DNA of 64,000 bases. It comes from Straminergon stramineum (Eukaryota; Streptophyta; Bryopsida; Hypnales; Calliergonaceae). Below, in pieces: positions 50,066-59,904 of the stretch (positions within the stretch are counted from its first letter, which is position 1; each line of letters starts with the position of its first letter). The notes under the pieces were generated by a model. It was not told the origin of the DNA, searched no databases, and saw only the letters and a program-made list of their open reading frames with translations. Both the position numbers and the translations under genes were made by a program. The stretch spans positions 3,663,001 through 3,727,000 of the forward strand of contig OY987265.1 of assembly GCA_963920665.1 (NCBI GenBank). Reading direction: 5' to 3'.

Positions 50066-50708
50066 TTAACCCCTAAATGCCCAAGGCCTTTTCTAAGCTT
50101 CTAGGAATTTGCTCTAAATTGAACAAGACCCCAACATTCTGATAAGTTTGTATCAATTTTTTTGGAATTGTAAGTGAACAAATTCAGACTAGACATGTTA
50201 GAGATCACATAGGAAAATAAAACACATCAATATCATTTATGGATTGAAAAATTATAATGTTTGATCATGAAGGTGTTAAAACTAGAAAAGTGATTTGAAG
50301 TCTTTCAATCCTCATTTGACATGTGGAATCTGAAAATGTCATCACCAAAAGAAATATGAGGCTAGAGGGCCAAACATGCATAATCCCAAACAATTTATGG
50401 CTTGGCAAAATCTACTACAGAATTTTTAAAAATGAATTTCTAGTGTGATTTTTTCTCAAAGATCTAGTGTATTTGACTCTCATTTCCAAGTGCCCTCAAC
50501 ACTACCGAAAATCAAGATTGCAATGGACACCCTTGCACAAAATCTTGAATAGAAAATTCATGATCAATCATTTCCAGAATTGGATTTGTGATGCTAAAAA
50601 TGGACTTCAAAAAGAATCTTTCAAAAATACTAAAAATAGTTAGATTTTATTTAACATGAAAGTAGTGACGAACACCAAAATTTGGTGCCTTGGGCATTTA
50701 GGGGTTAA
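50066..50708. mobile_element. TTAA-bounded MITE (piggyBac-like ends), type D
   Basis: It starts TTAACCCCTAAATGCCCAAG and ends CTTGGGCATTTAGGGGTTAA. The two 20-mers are exact reverse complements. It is 643 bp including TTAA. The terminal repeat differs from the other types only from base 12 on (TGCCCAAG instead of GGACCA), which suggests a sister subfamily. Confidence 0.9.
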
Positions 50709-51000
50709 GTTAGATCAGATATAAAAGAAACAACTGCTTCACGATTTCTTGCAGGAGGACTCATTGTCTGTAACCCCCAGCCCCTTTTCATAACACATAT
50801 GAACTGTCTGTACCCTTGTACTCAGAGTAGCCCTAGAGTAGGCTTTCGCTGTTGCCGGGTCACCAGCACAATCTTTCCCCTCCGATGGCTGCAAAGCAGC
50901 AGGTATCGCGCCAGAACAGTCAAACCCGATCCAAAAAAGTATACGAAACAGAAACCAACGGACAAACTATTAGTCCAACTCGTATTTGTTATCGTACTTA

Positions 51001-51156
51001 GAGCCGGTTGCCATTGGGCTTCCGGAGCTCCAGTTCCGGACCTCCAGGCGGGCTCCATCAGCGCTGGAGTCTCCGCTGGACCTCCGACTGGACCTCCAGC
51101 CTCCAGTCCGTGAAGTTCGCCTTCACAGAACTGGAGGGACTGGAGGGGGCTCCTGG
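51001..51156. repeat. Left terminal inverted repeat and subterminal CTCCAG array
   Basis: The outer 32 bp pair with the right end. Inward to about 51156 the words CTCCAG, CTGGAG and CCTCC occur more than eight times in both orientations. Such arrays are candidate binding sites for the element's own SANT-like protein or transposase. Confidence 0.85.
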
Positions 51157-51923
51157 ATGCCTATTTTAAAGAGAAAACAAGGTTCATGAAGGTTCCGCTC
51201 TGGTTCTGCCTGCCTACAAGTTACCACGGCTGTGGCGAAACGTATTTGAGCATTTAAGTTACCGTGATTAATTTTGCAAGGGCTGTACTCATTCTCGCTG
51301 ATTTCAAAGATTGCCCATTTGTGAGAACCCATTCTGAAGTCTTATTTGACAGAATATTTTCAACCAGATATGCAAATAAATAATGTATTGTTTGAGTTCC
51401 TGATTCCAGTAGTGGAGTTATATTCTCCAATTCTATCTCCAAAAATAATAATGTTTATAATTAATAAATAAAAATTAAAAACTAATTGGATATATTCAAC
51501 AATGGTATCACTGAATTATTATTATTATTATTTTAATTCTTCTTAACTCACTAAGGAGAATTAGATTTTACAAACCAAGATCATCACTTACACAATGTAC
51601 AGAATCCATCGAATAAGATTAAATTTGAAACATTTTAGAAAGTAAAATCATCACTTCTACAAATAAGGAAATCCATCAAATAAGACTATAGATTTTAGAA
51701 TGGAAATAAAGCTTACAAATTGTCAAAAGGTAATTACAAATTAATATTAACACATGCCTTTATTATCACATATAGAACTAAGTAGCAAAGTTAGGAAACT
51801 AAAACAACAACCTTCCATTGTAATCATTATTTGCACAAGTTTTACAATAATTTAATACTCTCTACCTTGTATGTGGGGCACATAATAGGGTGTATTTGTG
51901 CGAGCTTCAACAACAGCTAAGTG

Positions 51924-53242
51924 CTAAACAATTGATTCCCTTATGATCTCAGCTTCATCTGTTATGACTTGCCTAGATATTTGCTGATGTCTACCTTCGT
52001 CATGATGGCCTAGGAGGGGAACGTCTTCATCGACACTTTCATTATGTTCTAAAAGGATGTTGTGTAAAATACAACAAACATAGATTAGTTTTGGCACCAA
52101 AGTGTCAACCGGATTCCACATGGGTTTGTACAAAATTCTCTACACCCCTTTCAACCTTCCAAATGGGCATTCGACTATGATGCGAGTACTACTTTGTTTG
52201 TAGTTATAACTTTCATATATACCATGTAGATTCCTCCCTGGAAGAGGAACCAACATCCACTTTGATTGTGTGTATCCGGCATCTCCCACGATAAGTTCAG
52301 GAATCCAAGTACCCGCAATTCGTCGCTTCTGTCCATTTAAACGTTCACCTTCTTCAACTGCTTTAAAGAAGCCTGAATTCTTCAGGACTCGAAGATCATG
52401 CACCACTTCTGGAAATCCAGCAAAAACATCAAGAAATCGCATGTCTGGATCTACAATCGCTTGGACTACATAACTATAATCATGATCTTTATCATAAAAG
52501 TCTGTAGATCTCGCATTACCGGGCAAATCAACTTCTACATGAGTGCAATCAATGGCCCGCAAACTTGTGGTATGCCCCACAAGTGTTCAAATTTCTTCTT
52601 CACAATTTCTAAACCATCACGGCTAGGCCACTGCAAGTGATGCTTGCCCCGTTTAAGCATTGCCATTATGAACCTCTTCACAGATCTAGACACTGTTGTT
52701 GGAGACACTCCAAACAATTCAGATATGCTAAGCAAAGAATTGCCAGTTGCCAATCTACGCAATAACATGGCAATTTGTTTGTCAACCTCTAATTTGCGAC
52801 CTCGTATACCATGAAATGAAGGAGGTGAGTTGCGTTGCATATCATTACCTACCAACTCACATAAGTAATTGAATGTTCTCATGGAAACTCTAAACATTTT
52901 TCGAAATCTTTCATGGTCATTCTCCATTATTTCATCACGATAAAGGGCCCACCAATGCAAGGATCTTGGTTTTATATACCATGGTCCCCATTGAATGCCA
53001 ATTATGTCTTGCGGTTGTAAATCTAAATCCATTATGAGACATATAATTTCTTCTTCCTCACTAGAGGCAAGCAATGCACTAAATTCAGATGACCTCAACA
53101 TAGAAGATAAGGATTTATTTTCTCTCCATTCAGGTACTTCCCTTGAGAGTGTTGAGCCCTCATTTTTGTGTTCAGCAACCATGGCTAGGGAAATAGAGCA
53201 GGTAGCCCACAAATGTACCAATCCAATCCAAGAACTATCCAT
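51924..53242 (-). pseudogene. PIF/Harbinger DDE transposase (HARBI1/ALP1-like), frameshift plus nonsense
   Basis: The enzyme cuts and joins transposon ends. Three minus-strand pieces form one gene: 53242-52535 (N-terminal part with an HTH-like segment, SISELFGVSPTTVSRSVKRF), 52580-52140 (catalytic core) and 52133-51924 (C-terminal part). The DDE triad is present: the Asp of IDCTHVEVDLPG, the Asp of LIVGDAGYTQ and the Glu of IIVECPFGRLKG. Lesions are a frameshift consistent with loss of a single base near 52550, where the reading moves from VCG to AIDCTH, and an in-frame TAG at 52140-52142 just after FGRLKGV, a position where related proteins usually have Trp. The natural stop is at 51924-51926. 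Everything else reads as intact, so inactivation is recent. The partner gene is transcribed away from it. Confidence 0.93.
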
Positions 53243-54000
53243 TGTAATGTTGTATTAGTAACTATAATGAGAAACACCTCAATGAAATGATGGTAGAAAA
53301 TATTAATTATGTTTTTTACTAAACAATGAGTGAATTTTTTTTAAAATTAGGTAATTGGTCTCACAAGTGTTGTATTTTTCCTTTTTAAATGGACACGGTA
53401 ATATTTATTATAACGTTGCTAGAACTTGTATTTATTTTAAGAAAACTAGAAACAACCTTGCACTCAATTATTTTTAGTATTCTTTAAATTTTGAAATGTA
53501 AAGTACTTCCATTAATATAATGTATGTAGGCATATTCTATTTATTATAATGTGAAGATGAAGTTCCTACTTCAAGAATAATAAATATAGCCTACAATTGG
53601 ATTGTTCATAAAAATAATTACTTTATAAGTTAAAAATAACCCCTTTTTCGGAGTGCAGGTGTAGATCTCCTATTTAATACAATATGAGTATGAGGTCACT
53701 AATTCAAAAAGTTATAAAAAATAAACTGTAATTGTTTTATTTCATTCTATTTTTACTTTCTAATTTCATAGAAGTTTATTTTTTATTCTACTTCTTGTAC
53801 TCTTTTTCTTTTTGATTCCCCACTTCTATATAAAGCAAAGGGAGAAAGAAGAGAAAGGTCATTACTTATATGTATTGATTCAAGGAATTATTTTAGTCTT
53901 CAATTGTGTGTCTCTGAATTTCATACCGAAGTTTTAGTCTTCTACATGTGTATTGCATTTTAGTGTTTTTTCACCTTCTATTTCTTCTTGGCAACATAGT
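53243..54000. promoter_or_regulatory. Divergent promoter region between the two Harbinger genes
   Basis: The 758 bp between the two start codons are AT-rich and hold no gene. A purine-rich tract (AAAGGGAGAAAGAAGAGAAA) at about 53837-53856 is a possible 5' leader of the plus-strand gene. The layout implies a shared bidirectional promoter; individual elements cannot be fixed by eye. Confidence 0.5.
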
Positions 54001-55144
54001 ATGAGAGTAATGGATCATGTAGCATCACAGTCGCCTATCATTGGATCAGTAAGAGCACGGGTCGAAGCAATTGACTTGAATTCACAGCTTGAAGGGGAAG
54101 ATGTGCAAGAAGGAGATGTGCAAGGGGTGCGTCCGGGTTGCACCGTTGCTGGAGGACCGTGGAGCACTGATGAATTATTGGTCTTATGTACAGCATTTCA
54201 GGAGTGGTGTGAAACTAATGGGCCACATAGTACAAATCGGCACTTGTTGCATCAAACGACCACTCAAAAGTGGCAAAGTTTGTCAGAAAGGTGTTATCAA
54301 TTAGGTATCAATCGGAGTCCAAATCAATGCAATAGTAAGTGGGATCAAACAAAGGCCGACTTCAAAAAAGTATATGATTATGAGAAGGATGTGCCCAGTG
54401 GAAAACCGTCCTTCTGGGCTTACCCCGAAGGCAAGGCAAAGAAATCGTTTAAATTAAAAACTATCATGAAGAAAGTAGTATATGATCACATAATTTCTTG
54501 GTTGCCTGGAGCATCTCGAGACGTATGACCAGATCATGTGATGGACTCTACAATGTTAAATAATAACCCATCTGGTATAGAAGGTTTACCCTCTCTTTCA
54601 ATATGTGTAGTGTATTTAACTTTGTTTCTTTGAGTATACATAGGATTTCCTCTTTACCAGTTTTGTCACTTTTAATGAATTGTTTTTACCAAAACCTCCA
54701 TTTCTGTTTGAGGTTTTCTAAACTTCTAATGAATTACAATTCATCATGTGTTTAGGATTAGAACAAGGGAGACATGATGCGTCTGAGTGTGGAGATGATA
54801 GTGAAGATGATGCAGCTGAAACGGAGTCTCAATCGAATACAGCTAAGAGAAGGAGGACATTGCCTCGTTCTTCAGAGGCTTTAAAGGATGCACTTGTGTC
54901 TAATAGAGAGAAATTGGTAGAAGTCCTTGATAGAACTCAGGACAGAGAGGATGCCAGGCACAGGGAAGTTGTAGAGATGGAGAGATAGAGAATAGAGATG
55001 GATAGAGAAAGAGTAGATATAGAAAGACAAAGAGTGGAGGCTAGTAGAGAAAGCTCTCAAGCTTTAGTTGGGGCTCTCCAATCCATGGCTAATGCAATGG
55101 CATTACTCGGTCAATCTCTTACACAAGGCCCTCCACGTCAATGA
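54001..55144 (+). pseudogene. Harbinger accessory SANT/trihelix-like DNA-binding protein, two stop lesions
   Basis: In this superfamily the second protein binds transposon ends and helps bring the transposase into the nucleus. I read exon 1 as 54001-54583, a 172-bp intron (GTTTAC..TTTAG) and exon 2 as 54756-55144; the phases match. Residues from about 40 form the SANT/trihelix-like domain: GGPWSTDELLVLCTAFQEWC, then QKWQSLSERCYQLGINRSPN and QCNSKWDQTKADFKKVYDYE. Exon 2 begins acidic, contains KRRR (a possible nuclear signal) and ends in a charged coiled coil (REVVEMER...RERVDIERQRVEASRES). In-frame TGA at 54526-54528 and TAG at 54986-54988 interrupt it. The frame is otherwise open. Confidence 0.88.
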
Positions 55145-55604
55145 CAAAGTCTCTACCATGGATTAGGATTGTGTCACTACTTTCATTATGCTATATAAAT
55201 TGTACTAGTCAAATTTTGGAAGTTCTTTTGTGGATTTTTCATGTTTGTGTAAGTTGTTAATTTTTAGGAACATAGTGTGTAGACAGTATTCAATATTGTA
55301 GGGGCAAGTCTAATTTAATGTTGAATACGTTGTGATTTCAATGATTTTTAATCTTATTTTTTTTTGGAACCAAATGGATAATTTCCATTGATAAAGGGAA
55401 TTCAAACCATTTTTTGATCCACAAGCTTAATTTAAAATTAATATTCCATGCTTTATTAATTTCATGTTCCTTTGAAAATCTTAAAAAATCGTATACTCTT
55501 CATTTTATCTGTATAGTAGCTCAACTGCTACTGTACATAATTCAGGCTCCCTTAATCTAAATGCACGCTAAATGTGTATGGTAAAAAATCTAGGAAAGTT
55601 AACA

Positions 55605-55762
55605 CCCTCAATGGGCCCTACTCAGGTGCATGCTCCCGGAAAGGGGGTCCAGCCCGGCTTCCTGGGATTGCAATGGAACCCTCCTGGACCCCCATCCAGC
55701 CTCCGAAGGTCCAGACCCCCCTCCAGAAGCTGGAGGTCCGGAAGCCCAATGGCAACCGGCCC
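55605..55762. repeat. Right terminal inverted repeat and subterminal CTCCAG/GGACC array
   Basis: The right end mirrors the left: CCGGAAGCCCAATGGCAACC just inside the border, with the inner zone rich in CTCC, TGGACC, CCAGC and CTGGAGG words. Confidence 0.85.
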
Positions 55763-55765
55763 TTA

Positions 55766-56060
55766 GTTAACATGTTCATGCAGTATCAATAAACATGGTT
55801 ATCCCTTAAAGGCCGCGGTGGACGCTTTTTGTCCGATGAATGACAAGGAATTCTCCTGTGTAGGACAGAATTGCAACTATTAATCCTCCGAATTAGGGGT
55901 GGAAAGGGAAGATCTTCTACAGTAGTTTGACTCCCAATGAATATTTTTGGTTTTTCTAAAGTGGATGATGTCACACGGTTCCAAAATGGCTGATTTCCAC
56001 GGTCACGAGCCCGGCGTTCAAGGGTTATACGGACCGCGCGGTAAGGAATGTGTCAAACCT
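55766..56060. other. Short interval between Harbinger element and copy B, no gene seen
   Basis: About 300 bp of ordinary sequence with no recognisable gene or repeat. Confidence 0.4.
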
Positions 56061-56064
56061 GATC

Positions 56065-56707
56065 CAGGATTCCTAGCCTGTCAAATCTTGTCCATTGCAC
56101 GTTAACCAGGTCAGACTAAAGGGGACATCGCAACTGGACAAGCCTCAGTGATTCCAGCTAGCAGTACTATATTCTGGCACTACTTTTTAATTCGTCGTGC
56201 TGTACAGTACTGCACTGTAGAGTTGAGCCAGTCTACCAATAAGCTAAGTGTGCGCTGCAAACGATCCTCTCGCAGCCTGGCTTGATCGCCTCACGACTTC
56301 GTTTGCATCTTCACGTCGATGCGTCTCATCAGTTGGCAGCCTACTCTCAATCTGGTGTGCTTCAGATCGCTGAAGGGAGGAGAGTACGCGACGCACAGGC
56401 TTAATTTGAAGCGACGGTGCGGTTTAGGGTGTGGTCAATGTACGCAAGTTTCTTGGAGTAAAGCTTCCTGAATCGATTGACACGATCGGGGATGCATATG
56501 TCCATGATCCTTTGTTTCCTTTCTTTAAGCAGACCGAGTTTGTGTCGTTCGTGAGGGCGGCAGATAATTTCGACCAGCGAACGCTCTGTTGTGTTGATTC
56601 TTCGCTTTTCTGCTGTAGCTGCTGGTCTGAGGCCGGCTTGTGCACGGACTTGTGGAGCTAGCGTCCTAAGCTTGTTTTATATTCTTGTGGGGCTTCTATC
56701 AGAACAA
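56065..56707. other. 5' flank of ankyrin copy B, start of the second duplicated segment
   Basis: It aligns with 32488-33290 and shares GATGCGTCTCATCAGTTGGC and CAGACCGAGTTTGTGTCGT. It is about 160 bp shorter than in copy A because of deletions. Probably promoter and 5' untranslated region. Confidence 0.6.
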
Positions 56708-58934
56708 ATGGAAGGCATTGTCGACACCAATCCGTTGCCCGCTGTTGAGGTAAGAATGACTGCCACTACTGGAATTTGAATGGACTTTGAAGGGTTTAGC
56801 AACGTCTTTTGCTCCATCATTAGTCACGGTACATGCTTGAGCAATTTTATTCAGCAAACGTGCTTGTTGTGGAACATGCTTGATCGAACTTGCAACGTTT
56901 TCCACCACGCATGCTCCAAAATGTTGTTCATTAAATCGGACCATGTTCACTAGAAACGTTTAATGTGAACTTCGGAACCCCATCTGAGTGTTGTCAGCGA
57001 ACGATGCTTCAAGCCGTTGGTTAAGGAGTCGTATTCTGACTTAATAGTGTGCTTGCAACTACGAACTTTCGCGTTCCATTCCTGGGCTGCAATTGTGCAT
57101 TTTTCGGGTTAAGGTGCCCAGCATGCACGAATCAACAGACTGAATATACCGGCAAAAGTGGTTTGCAAGAACGGTGCTAGTGTTATAGCAAGTGCAGTGT
57201 CTGTTGGGATTTGTATGTTTGTTGAGTGAATCGGTGACGATTGCGTTTCCTTTGCAAGAGCCGCAGATCACTTCTGCTGCGACGACGGGGCCCGGATCTG
57301 CAGAGCCGATGGCCACCGACGGTAGTGGCGGAGGAGACGGAAGTGCAACATCTTGTCGATGGTCGCTGACGCAGGTGGACCAACTGCAGAATTTGGAGGA
57401 CAATTGGAGAAGGTTTTTCGAATGGACTTATGCGTTCGATTTATTTAGAGACATGTGTCCTGATGCTTGGAGTTTCTGGTTTGCGGAAGTTGTGTGGCGA
57501 TTACGAGATGATCCTTGTTTGGATATCTGTGGATTAGAAATTTACCCACCGGATATTCAAGAACTTGTGTCGGTGGTGAGGATGACATCCTTGGATGTGG
57601 CAATCCTGATGGGGGATCTCAAGATGGTTCAAAAGATCTTCGAAACAAGCCCTAATCCAAAGAAGTTAACATGCGGATCGCCCATAGATCCGAAGAAGGC
57701 TTTGAGGTTCTCCCGAAGGCTTTTTTCCATGAAGAGGAGAACCATTTTATATTCACCTCTTCACTTGGCCGTTGTGGGTGGGGATAGCGACATCGTGAAT
57801 GTGCTTTTGGAGAAAGCTATTGATGTGAATGCCAAAAATTGGATGTCTCAATCGGCTTTAGATTTTGCTTGCAAGAGGGAAAATGTCACCATGTTGCAAC
57901 TACTTTTAGAAAAGGATAAAGAGAAGAAAACGCCCCTCCATGCAGCAGTGCGATATGGAGATGTTGACTTCATCAAAAAATTGCCTTCTCCGACAAATGT
58001 CAATGCCTTGGACTCTAACAAAAGGACACCCTTGCATCACCTTGCAACAAATGATTTTTGTCGTTTTGATGTCACAAAAACTATAGAATATCTTGCACAA
58101 GACAAGGAACTTAACGTGAAAGCTTTGGATGATAATGGCCTCTCTGCCTTCTATGTGGCTGTTATTTGCTGCAATACACGACTGGTGATTGCGCTTTTGG
58201 AATCCTTCAAAGACAAGATCCGAGTGAATGAAGAATGTGACAAAGAACTTGGACCTCCTATCCAAATTGCATTTGAAGGGGGAAACCTCTTTGGGGATAT
58301 TGAAAGAGCGCTCATGGAATGTGAGCCTGTCAAAGGCTACATGGAGAGGTTGTATAGAGATTGCCAAGTCTACGTGGATGCGGCCAATGCCATTCTCGTG
58401 GGTGCAGCTCTCATTGCTAGTGTCACCTTTGCTTCATGGTTACAACCGCCATTGAATTATACATTCTACTTCGGAGAAGGCGAGTCTTCAAGCTTTGTTC
58501 CTACCCCTTCAACTTCCAACCTCAATTACGTGGATGTTGGGCACAACATTGCACTCCGTGCATTTTGGGTCTTCAATGCCCTTTCCTTCTATTTTGCCAT
58601 TGCAACCGTTGTTTGTGGTGCTCGAAGTGTATTACCAAGGAGCCATTTATTTATCCAGAAAACTGTGGAGAAGCTTCGTATCAATCTTTTGGTGACTTCG
58701 GTCCTCTTGGCATGTTCGGTGTTGTGTGTGATAATAGCATTTGCAATAGCTGGAACTATCGTATTGACACCACAATTGAAGTATCAATGGTGTATGATAG
58801 TTCCAACATTAGTTGGAGGGATGGTGTGTATAGTTAGTTTAGTTTTTTTGTTTAAAAGTATGAGGGAAATTTACTCTAATACACGTGAGAATCGTTTAGT
58901 ATTGGATGAGATAGAAGAGTATTTGAAGCGTTAA
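56708..58934 (+). CDS. Ankyrin-repeat/PGG-domain membrane protein, copy B
   Basis: This is the paralogue of the gene at 33291-35689. Exon 1 equivalent is 56708-56749 (14 codons), with donor GTAAGA at 56750. The expected acceptor has changed from TTTGCAG to TTTGCAA (57251-57257), so the ancestral splice should fail; the nearest AG would put the frame out. An in-frame ATG at 57309 (MATDGSGGGDGSATS), absent from copy A, gives a 541-aa protein ending at the TAA at 58932-58934. It holds the conserved N-terminal WSLTQVDQLQNLEDNWRRFF, five to six ankyrin repeats (TSLDVAILMGDLKMVQ, SPLHLAVVGGDSDIVNVLL, TPLHAAVRYGDVDFI, TPLHHLATND, AFYVAVICCN) and a PGG domain (YVDAANAILVGAALIASVTF) with four membrane helices. 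The C-terminus is ten residues shorter than in copy A. The body is free of stops, so it is probably expressed from the internal start. Confidence 0.88.
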
Positions 58935-59034
58935 GGATATGCATAGTACGCTGTATATTTTATTAAGCTCATATGGGTAATTGCAAGATGGACCAGTTGT
59001 ATATTTGCATTTTGCAGCACATTTGGAGTGACAG

Positions 59035-59904
59035 AGTTGTCATTGGTCATAACTTTTGGAGCATTAGGCCTATGTACTTCAAATTTTTATTGAAGATGAC
59101 TGATTTGGTAGGAATGAAATTCTTTATTTTACAGAAATTTTCAAATTGTCATTTTTCAATTCCATAAGAAAATTCTTAACAATTTAGTATTTTGAATCAT
59201 TCTCTACTTTTGTCCTTTGGGGGGGGGATCAGTTGGTAAAAAAAAATAAGGAAATAGGTGCGAAGAAACACTATTTCATAGGGGGTTATGGAATTTTTTT
59301 ATTCATTTTTTCACATGCTATCATTATGTAATTTTGTAATAAGACCTATTATTCCATATCCTATTATACAATGAAGTCGTCCAATGCCATTTTCAATACC
59401 CTATTTTATTCTAAACCCAATTATAATTATTAGCCCCCATGTTTTTAAAATACCTTATCATTTCTTCGCACATAGGTTGCTACTCCAACCGCTCACTACC
59501 CCCGAGCTTCTGTCTACTTTCTATTGTTTTTCTATATATTGTACAATTCCAAATGATTTGAATTTTTTTAAGCATATACCCAACTTGCCTTGAAGAATGA
59601 ATCCAAAGATGCACATACATTTTGGGCATTTTTTTATACAAATGTGACCTTGTGAAGACAGTTGCCTAGTTATTTCCAAGGATAAAATAAGGATTTCAAT
59701 CAATTCAAACACTAATATCTTGTAATCTACATGGTGGAAATTTCTGAATTTTTTCCACATATTCTCAAACCAGCTCACTACAAGATCCTACAATTACATG
59801 TGTCTAAATTTTTTTTTTTTTTTTTAAAACTTGGTTCCTGTATTAGAAATGAGAGTTTTAGAGTGTTTTTGGTGAAAACATAATAAAAACCCTACACGGT
59901 TTAA
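59035..59904. repeat. Truncated inverted type A TTAA-element downstream of copy B, with nested MITE
   Basis: It is the same relic as 35760-36323, ending CTACACGGTTTAA, and is interrupted by a 292-bp insertion at 59215-59506. Confidence 0.65.
59215..59506. mobile_element. 292-bp hAT-like MITE with 8-bp target duplication, only in copy B
   Basis: The flanks are CTTTTGTC (59207-59214) and CTTCTGTC (59507-59514), an 8-bp duplication with one change. Inverted ends: CTTTGGGGGGGGGATCAGTT and, from the right, CTCGGGGGTAGTGAGCGGTT, with AGGTGCGAAGAAA / ATGTGCGAAGAAA farther in. Copy A has an empty site at about 35930 (CTACTGCTGTCTAC). An 8-bp duplication points to the hAT superfamily. Confidence 0.78.

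Larger units (their letters stand above)
51001..55762. mobile_element. Complete PIF/Harbinger DNA transposon, 4762 bp, TTA target duplication
   Basis: The terminal inverted repeats are GAGCCGGTTGCCATTGGGCT at the left and, on the other strand, GGGCCGGTTGCCATTGGGCT at the right, extending to about 32 bp. TTA flanks both ends (50998-51000 and 55763-55765), the 3-bp duplication typical of this superfamily. Inside are two divergent genes, a DDE transposase (minus) and a SANT/trihelix-like protein (plus), the standard two-gene layout. Both carry lesions, so this copy cannot move on its own but is recent enough to be read almost in full. GC-rich subterminal zones contain many CTCCAG/CTGGAG words. 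Confidence 0.96.

Noticed and set aside
57906..58367. 153-codon minus-strand frame
   Set aside because: It is antisense to the ankyrin repeats of copy B, and the same shadow exists opposite copy A (34631-34990).
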